Below the pieces are notes generated by a model, which saw only the letters and a program-made list of their open reading frames with translations, did not search any database and was not told the DNA's origin. Both the position numbers and the translations under genes were made by a program. DNA of 64,000 nt, taken from Myxococcota bacterium (GTDB lineage: Bacteria > Myxococcota > B64-G9). Positions 58,995 through 64,000 of the stretch are shown here, piece after piece; positions within the stretch are counted from its first letter, which is position 1; every line of letters starts with the position of its first letter. The stretch covers positions 62,001 through 126,000 of the forward strand of contig JAKLGA010000019.1 of assembly GCA_022710975.1 (NCBI GenBank). The letters are read 5' to 3'.

Positions 58995-59567
58995 CTACGT
59001 CTCGGGCTCGACGACGATCCGCGCCAGGCGAAGCAGCTTGGCGCTGATCTCGAGGCCCGCGCGCCTGGCCGCCTCGAGGTTGATCTCGAAGCGCACGCGA
59101 TCGCCGGACAGGTAGAAGTTCACGTGCACTCCCCGCTCGGCGAAACCCCGGGTGTCGCCGAGCAGCAGGATCGGACGCCGGCCCAGACGCGACGCCACGC
59201 GGGCTAGCCGTCTGCTCTCGGAGCGGGCGATGAACAGGATGCGACAATCGGTCACGTCCTGCAAGCGGGCGAAGCGCACCACCTGGATGGTCTGTCCCGC
59301 GGGGGTGCTGCGCCCGGCCAGCGTGTCGATCGTCCGGCCGAAGGGGTCCTCCCCCAGCACGCCCACCACGAAGTCGCCCTCGGCGTCGGCGTCGCCCGGG
59401 GCGGGCCACTCCACGTAGCGGACCATCTGGAGGATGAAGGCCGCCTTGACCGCGTACTCACGCGCGCTGGCCGACTCCTCCGCCCGGGCCGGCAGGCAGC
59501 CGAAGAGCGCCAGCCCCAGGAGGAACCACGCCACCCCGACCTGGCGCGACAGGCGGTCCAATCCCAC
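58995..59567 (-). CDS. YfiR-like periplasmic protein
   Basis: 190 aa. Signal peptide ([20 protein letters not shown]), then the YfiR/DUF4154 fold: [77 protein letters not shown]. In Pseudomonas YfiR inhibits the diguanylate cyclase YfiN, which has the same kind of sensor domain as the kinase that follows. GTG 59567 is preceded by CGGAG. Confidence 0.85.
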   Translation of the reverse strand: MGLDRLSRQVGVAWFLLGLALFGCLPARAEESASAREYAVKAAFILQMVRYVEWPAPGDADAEGDFVVGVLGEDPFGRTIDTLAGRSTPAGQTIQVVRFARLQDVTDCRILFIARSESRRLARVASRLGRRPILLLGDTRGFAERGVHVNFYLSGDRVRFEINLEAARRAGLEISAKLLRLARIVVEPET

Positions 59568-59619
59568 GTTTGCTCCGACCCTGCCCCAAATAGGGGCTCC
59601 AGGGCATGAATCGTCCCAA

Positions 59620-59648
59620 TCCCTATGTGGGTTGCCCTCTCCTGTCAA
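59620..59648 (-). promoter_or_regulatory. Promoter of the YfiR-hybrid kinase operon
   Basis: Minus strand: -35 TTGACA (59648-59643), 17-nt spacer, -10 TAGGGA (59625-59620). A 5-bp hairpin CCCC-AAATA-GGGG (59583-59597) lies in the leader. Confidence 0.45.
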
Positions 59649-59698
59649 GGCCGAGCTGCGATCAACACCCTGTCGTGCATGAAAAAAACCAGGATCCC

Positions 59699-59727
59699 TT
59701 GACTCGCGAATCGAATTCGGGTGTCCT
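59699..59727 (+). promoter_or_regulatory. Weak candidate promoter of the PlsB-like operon
   Basis: -35 TTGACT (59699-59704), 17-nt spacer, -10 TGTCCT (59722-59727). Confidence 0.3.
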
Positions 59728-59759
59728 CAGGGCCGAACTGACTCAGGCGGGGTGGAATC

Positions 59760-61352
59760 GTGAGAGCCAAGGACCGCGAGCGGGTGCTGGCGGAGGTGAT
59801 CCAGCGCGTCATCTCCCGGGCGGGCGCGACGCCGCAGCAGCTCGAGCAGGCGCTGTTCGACACCCTGTACGACGAGCGGCGGCGGCTGGAGGTGGAGCGG
59901 CACCGGAGCCCGGCGCGGCGCGAGCTCTCGTTCTACGACCAGCTCCAGACCCGCGCCCTGAAGGCCGGCCCCGACGAGCAGCGCGACATCCTGCGCGAGG
60001 TGGTGGGCCGCTTCGCGGCCGAGGTGGCGGGCCACTTCGATGAACGTATCTACCACCTGACCACCAAGGTCGTGCCGCCCGCGCTCACCTTGCTGTTCAA
60101 CGCCGTCAGCCCGCTGAAGCTGCTGCAGCAGATCCCCTCCGGGCTGTCGCGGCTGGACGACCAGCTCGAGATCTCGGGCGAGACCGGGGCGCTGAAACGC
60201 GCCGTGGCCCAGGGTACCGTGGTCCTGGTGCCCACCCACGCCAGCCACATGGACAGCATCCTGGTGGGCTACATGCTCTACCGGCTCGGCCTGCCGCCCT
60301 TCGTGTACGGCGCCGGCCTGAACCTGTTCCACAACCGGCTGGTCGGCTTCTTCATGCACAACCTCGGGGCCTACAAGGTGGACCGCAAGAAGAAGGCCGC
60401 GATCTACAAGGAGGTCCTCAAGACCTACGCCGGGGTCAGCATCGAGCTCGGCTACCACAACCTGTTCTTCCCCGGCGGCACGCGCAGCCGGTCGGGCGCC
60501 GTCGAGAACCGCCTGAAGCTCGGGTTGCTGGGCATGGGCCTGGACGCCTACGTGCGCTCCCTGCGAGCGGGCAGCCAGCGGCCGGACGTGTTCGTGGTGC
60601 CCTGCACCATCAACTACCAGCTCGTGCTGGAGGCCGAGACGCTGATCGACGACCACCTCAAGGAGGTCGGCAAGAGCCGCTACATCATCGAGGACGACGA
60701 GTTCTCCAGGCCGCGGCGGGTGTTCGAGTTCGTCTCGCGCCTGTTCGACCTCCAGTCGCGCATCCACATCCGCGTGTCGCGGCCGCTGGATCCCTTCGGC
60801 AACCAGGTGGACGAGCAGGGCCGCTCGCTCGACGCCCGCGGCCGCGCGGTCGACCGGCGGCGGTACGTGCTCGCGGGCGAAGAGCCTGGCTTCGACGCCC
60901 AGCGCGATCAGGAGTACACCCGGGAGCTCGCCCGCGCCATCGTGGAGTCCTACCGCCGGGACACGGTCTTCGGCAGCGTGCACCTGGTGGCCTGGGTGGT
61001 GTTCCACTGGCTGCAGGAGCGCAACTGCGGCCTGGATCTCTACCGGCTGCTGCGCACCGGCGGGGCCGAGGCCAGCATGCCGCTCCTGGAGGCCTACCGG
61101 CGCATCGAGCACGTGCGCGAGGCCATGCGTCGCGAGGAGGCCGCCGGCCGCATGCGCCTGGACGCGACCCTGCGGGACGGCGACTCGGTGCAGGTGCTCG
61201 CGGACGCGCTGGCGCACCTGCGCGTGTTCCACGTGAACCCGGCCCTGGAGCGCCGCGGCGACCGGCTGCTGCACATCGACCGCAACCTGCTGCTCTACTA
61301 CCAGAATCGCCTGGCGGACCGCGGCCTGCCCGCCGAGGGGGTGCCGGCATGA
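59760..61352 (+). CDS. PlsB-like glycerol-3-phosphate acyltransferase family protein
   Basis: 530 aa. Contains the acyltransferase motif HASHMDS (Hx4D, His160 and Asp165), GYHNLFFPGGTRSRSG (a variant of PEGTRSR) and VVPCTINY. These are PlsB/PlsC-type motifs for transferring acyl groups to glycerol 3-phosphate; the long N- and C-terminal helical regions fit the larger PlsB-like class. GTG start (59760) follows GGCGGGGTGG. It overlaps gpsA2 by 4 nt, forming a phosphatidic-acid synthesis pair. Confidence 0.8.
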   Translation: MRAKDRERVLAEVIQRVISRAGATPQQLEQALFDTLYDERRRLEVERHRSPARRELSFYDQLQTRALKAGPDEQRDILREVVGRFAAEVAGHFDERIYHLTTKVVPPALTLLFNAVSPLKLLQQIPSGLSRLDDQLEISGETGALKRAVAQGTVVLVPTHASHMDSILVGYMLYRLGLPPFVYGAGLNLFHNRLVGFFMHNLGAYKVDRKKKAAIYKEVLKTYAGVSIELGYHNLFFPGGTRSRSGAVENRLKLGLLGMGLDAYVRSLRAGSQRPDVFVVPCTINYQLVLEAETLIDDHLKEVGKSRYIIEDDEFSRPRRVFEFVSRLFDLQSRIHIRVSRPLDPFGNQVDEQGRSLDARGRAVDRRRYVLAGEEPGFDAQRDQEYTRELARAIVESYRRDTVFGSVHLVAWVVFHWLQERNCGLDLYRLLRTGGAEASMPLLEAYRRIEHVREAMRREEAAGRMRLDATLRDGDSVQVLADALAHLRVFHVNPALERRGDRLLHIDRNLLLYYQNRLADRGLPAEGVPA

Positions 61353-62371
61353 CCCGCGACTCCCTGGACGCGCTGGTGGTGGGCGGGGGCGCCTTCGGCA
61401 CCGCGCTGGCCAGCCAGCTCTCCCGGCTCGGCCGCCGGACGCTGCTGTGGGTGCGCCGACCCGAGCAGGCCGAGGAGATCAACCAGCGCCACACGAACCA
61501 GCGCTACCTGCCCGGCTGCGCGCTGCCCGAGGCGCTGCGGGCCACCAACGATCTGGCCGCTGCGGTGCACGGCGCGCCGTTGCTGCTCGTGGCCGTGCCC
61601 TCGCGCGAGTTCCGCGGGGTGGCCAAGCTGCTCGGGGACTGCGTCGAGGGCGATCACCTGCTGGTGCACGTGGCCAAGGGCATCGAGCGCGGCAGCTTCA
61701 AGCGCATGTCCCAGGTGCTGCGCGAGGAGACCTGCGCCCTCAAGATCGGGGTGCTGTCCGGGCCCAACCTCGCGCCCGAGCTGATGGCGGGCCACCCGGC
61801 CGGGGCCCAGGTGGCCTCCCGCTTCCGGGAGGTGGTCCAGCGCACCCAGGCGCTGTTCGCGGGCGGCCGACTGCGCGTGTACGGCGGCGCGGACGTGGTG
61901 GGCACCGAGGTGGGTGGGGCCTTCAAGAACATCATCGCGCTGGCGGGCGGGGTGGCCGACGGCATGGGCTTCGGCGACAACACCAAGAGCCTGCTGGTCA
62001 CCCGCGGGCTGGGCGAGATGGCCCGCTACGGGGTGGCGGTGGGGGCGGACGTGTTCACCTTCGGCGGCCTGGCCGGGATCGGCGACCTGATGGCAACCTG
62101 CGCGTCCGCGCTGTCGCGCAACCACCAGGTGGGGGAGCGCCTGGGCCGGGGCGAGGCCCTGGACGCCATCCTGGCCAGCATGCCCCACGTGGTCGAGGGG
62201 GTGACCACCACCCAGGCGGTCCACCCCCAGGCCCTGGCGATGAAGCTCGCGCTGCCCATCGTGGGGGCCGTGCACGGCATGCTGTTCGAGGGCTGGTCGC
62301 CCCGCGACGCCGTCGAGCGGCTGATGGCGCTGCCCGTGGGCGACGAGCTTTTCTCGCTGCGCTACCGCTGA
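61349..62371 (+). CDS. gpsA: Glycerol-3-phosphate dehydrogenase family protein (copy 2)
   Basis: 340 aa. Rossmann motif VVGGGAFGTALASQL, HVAKGIERGSF, SGPNLAPELMAG, catalytic Lys in GGAFKNIIALAGG and GIGDLMATCASALSRNHQVG. Coupled to the PlsB-like gene by ATGA, so it supplies glycerol 3-phosphate to that enzyme. It diverges clearly from the other copy, so the two are paralogues rather than a recent duplicate. Confidence 0.93.
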   Translation: MTRDSLDALVVGGGAFGTALASQLSRLGRRTLLWVRRPEQAEEINQRHTNQRYLPGCALPEALRATNDLAAAVHGAPLLLVAVPSREFRGVAKLLGDCVEGDHLLVHVAKGIERGSFKRMSQVLREETCALKIGVLSGPNLAPELMAGHPAGAQVASRFREVVQRTQALFAGGRLRVYGGADVVGTEVGGAFKNIIALAGGVADGMGFGDNTKSLLVTRGLGEMARYGVAVGADVFTFGGLAGIGDLMATCASALSRNHQVGERLGRGEALDAILASMPHVVEGVTTTQAVHPQALAMKLALPIVGAVHGMLFEGWSPRDAVERLMALPVGDELFSLRYR

Positions 62372-62379
62372 GGGGAGCC

Positions 62380-63276
62380 ATGAAACGAAGCGGTTACCCG
62401 CTGTACTTCGACGACCAGCGCACGCTGCCCGAGGGCTTCCGCGGGGACGTGTTCGTCTGGGACATCGACAAGACCTACCTGTCCACGCGCTTCTCCTCCA
62501 TGGGCGGCCTGGCCCGCATCCCCTTCGAGTTCGCCGTAGACAAGAAGGCCATCCCGGGCATGCCCGAGGTGCTGCGCGGGCTCCGGCGCGGCCCGGGCGC
62601 GGAGCCCGCCTGCGCGCCGCTGTACTTCGTCTCCGCCAGCCCGCCCTTCCTGCGCAAGGTGGTGGAGAAGAAGATGCTGCTCGACGGGGTCGAGTTCGAC
62701 GGCATCATCTTCAAGGACTGGGTGACCACCGTGCTGCAGCTGCGCCCTGGCCGCTTGAGGGAGCAGGTGGGCTTCAAGCTGGCCGCGCTGCTGACCGGCC
62801 GGCAGCGGCGGCCCCAGTGCCGGGAGTTCCTGTTCGGCGACGACGTGGAGCGGGACGCCGAGTCGTTCGATGTGTACGCGCGCTTCCTGGAGGGCGAGCT
62901 GGGGGCCGGCGGGCTGGAGGACGAGATGCAGCGGCGCGGCGTGCCGGCCGAGGACCGCAAGCTCATCCACCAGCTCGCGGCCGGCCTGCCCGAGCCGCGG
63001 GGCCGCGTCGGGCGCATCTACATCCACCTCGAGCGCGGGCTCGCGCCCGAGAGCTTCGCCGCCCTCGCGCCCCGGGTGGTGCCCGTCAAGGGCGCCTACC
63101 AGCTCGCGCTGGCGCTGCTCGGCGAGGGGCTGCTCCGCCCGGACGCGGTGCGCGCCGCCCGGGCCGCGGTGCAGAAGCGCCGCCGCCCGCGCAACGGGAC
63201 GCTGGAGGAGCAGGAGACCGACGCGCTGGCCCGCCAGCTCCTCACCCGGGAACAGCTCGCGCGCCTGTCGGCCTGA
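62380..63276 (+). CDS. APP1/LNS2-like phosphatase of the HAD fold
   Basis: 298 aa. Catalytic DxDxT (Asp28, Asp30; VWDIDKTYLS) opens a HAD-like domain of the APP1/LNS2 type, which includes phosphatidate phosphatase of yeast; SASPPFLRKVVEK and FLFGDDVERDAESF supply the later motifs. Located after PlsB-like and GpsA genes, it may convert phosphatidic acid to diacylglycerol (inference). ATG 62380 follows GGGGAG. Confidence 0.78.
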   Translation: MKRSGYPLYFDDQRTLPEGFRGDVFVWDIDKTYLSTRFSSMGGLARIPFEFAVDKKAIPGMPEVLRGLRRGPGAEPACAPLYFVSASPPFLRKVVEKKMLLDGVEFDGIIFKDWVTTVLQLRPGRLREQVGFKLAALLTGRQRRPQCREFLFGDDVERDAESFDVYARFLEGELGAGGLEDEMQRRGVPAEDRKLIHQLAAGLPEPRGRVGRIYIHLERGLAPESFAALAPRVVPVKGAYQLALALLGEGLLRPDAVRAARAAVQKRRRPRNGTLEEQETDALARQLLTREQLARLSA

Positions 63277-63303
63277 CCTGTCCGGGCGCGGGCGGAGGGC
63301 GGC

Positions 63304-63984
63304 ATGGGCGGGCGGCGGATCGAGGCGGTGCTGTTCGACATGGACGGGGTGCTCATCGACTCCGAGCCGCTGTGGGCCCGGGCCGAGGTCGAGGTGTTCG
63401 GCCAGGTGGGCCTGCGGCTGACCCTCGACGAGGCCCGGGACAGCATGGGCCTGCGGACCGAGGAGGTGGTGGCCTTCCGCTTCGCGCGCACGCCCTGGCC
63501 GGGCCCTTCGCCCGCCGAGGTGGGCCAGCGGCTCGACGCGCGCGTGCAGCGCCTCGTGCGGGCCGAGGGTCGGGCCCTGCCCGGGGCGCGCGAGGCGGTC
63601 GCCGCCGTCCGGGCGCGCGGGCTGAAGCTCGCGCTGGCCAGCTCCTCCTCGCACGCCATGATCGACGCGGTGCTCGCGCGGCTGGGGCTCGAGAGGGCCT
63701 TCGACCACCGCCAGTCGGCCGACGGCGAGCCGCTGGGCAAGCCCCACCCGGCCGTGTTCATCGCGGCCGCCGGGGCGCTCGGCGTGCCAGCTTCGGCCTG
63801 CCTGGTGGTGGAGGACAGCCTGCGCGGGCTGGTGGCCGCCAAGGCCGCCTCGATGCGCTGCCTGGTGGTGCCGGACGAGACCGGCCGGGGCGATCCGCGC
63901 TTCGCCCTCGCGGACGCGCGGCTGCCCTCGCTGGCCGCCTGGGACGAGGGGGTATGGGCCGAGCTCGAGGCGGCGGTCTGGTGA
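63304..63984 (+). CDS. HAD phosphatase, HxpB/YniC-like
   Basis: 226 aa. FDMDGVLIDSEPLW (motif I DxDG), LASSSSHAM (motif II), GKPHPAVF (Lys) and VVEDSLRGLVAAKAA (motif IV) follow the order of E. coli YniC, a hexitol and 2-deoxyglucose-6-phosphate phosphatase. Substrate may be different here. ATG 63304 has GGAGGGCGGC upstream. It is 27 nt after the phosphatase gene and may share its operon. Confidence 0.88.
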   Translation: MGGRRIEAVLFDMDGVLIDSEPLWARAEVEVFGQVGLRLTLDEARDSMGLRTEEVVAFRFARTPWPGPSPAEVGQRLDARVQRLVRAEGRALPGAREAVAAVRARGLKLALASSSSHAMIDAVLARLGLERAFDHRQSADGEPLGKPHPAVFIAAAGALGVPASACLVVEDSLRGLVAAKAASMRCLVVPDETGRGDPRFALADARLPSLAAWDEGVWAELEAAVW

Positions 63985-64000
63985 AGGGCGCCAGCCCCGT

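Overview
The window looks like a high-GC Myxococcota-type (deltaproteobacterial) chromosome. The signs are Ser/Thr kinases with Pro/Ala-rich linkers and PEGA tails, many lipoproteins rich in Asp/Gly/Ala, 'CNSDSDC..GEMC' cysteine motifs, kelch/BNR lipoproteins, c-di-GMP proteins, a type IV pilus/type II secretion ATPase and a VKOR-DsbA fusion. There are no insertion sequences, phage genes, CRISPR arrays or rRNA. Coding density is very high and no gene-free stretch exceeds 200 bases.

Layout. 1-5341 (-): acyl-CoA dehydrogenase, a coiled-coil/TPR membrane protein, VKOR-DsbA and the start of a response regulator. 5495-9203 (+): lipoprotein plus MacB/LolD-like ABC ATPase and permease. 9315-12218 (+): PEGA kinase. 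12292-17834 (-): four tandem TPR/PEGA paralogues. 17881-24339: lipoprotein, stand-alone BRCT protein, hydrolase, exported barrel-like protein, YggS, PAP2, and a threonine-dehydrogenase-like SDR. 24419-26773 (-): polytopic membrane protein with an HExxH motif. 26908-29604 (+): GGEEF cyclase and REC-GAF-HD-GYP regulator. 29612-32985: small protein, second kinase, lipoprotein. 33001-41075 (-): kelch lipoprotein, a fifth TPR paralogue, a giant PHP-domain lipoprotein and a porin. 41216-43667 (+): HflX, a TerB-like protein and an acidic protein. 43669-50572 (-): PilB/GspE, AAA ATPase, GpsA, PilZ-FHA, GH5 and a small membrane protein. 50747-55072 (+): three DUF1573 lipoproteins and a DUF47 protein. 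55091-59567: GDPD, tRNA-Sec, hybrid histidine kinase and YfiR. 59760-63984 (+): PlsB-like acyltransferase, second GpsA, APP1-like phosphatase and HAD phosphatase.

The most notable result is a candidate selenoprotein family. The DUF1573 lipoprotein at 50747-51955 has an in-frame TGA (51017-51019) exactly where its two neighbouring paralogues have the conserved Cys, giving a Sec-Gly-Cys motif. A hairpin with SECIS-like geometry follows 10 nt downstream. A complete tRNA-Sec (anticodon TCA, 8-bp acceptor stem) lies about 5.1 kb away at 56118-56214. The three paralogues carry UGC, CAC and CGS at the motif.

Other themes. Many promoters share the form TTGnnn-N17/18-TAnnnT, often with TAGGCT or TACACC as the -10. 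At least seven genes appear to be leaderless, with the start codon 0-4 nt after the predicted transcript start and no Shine-Dalgarno. HflX has its full conserved N-terminus only if translation starts at an ATC codon, which has an ideally placed Shine-Dalgarno. c-di-GMP making, breaking and binding proteins recur, together with a YfiR-type periplasmic regulator paired with a hybrid kinase. Promoters are pattern matches by eye, and no alignment, folding or database search was run.
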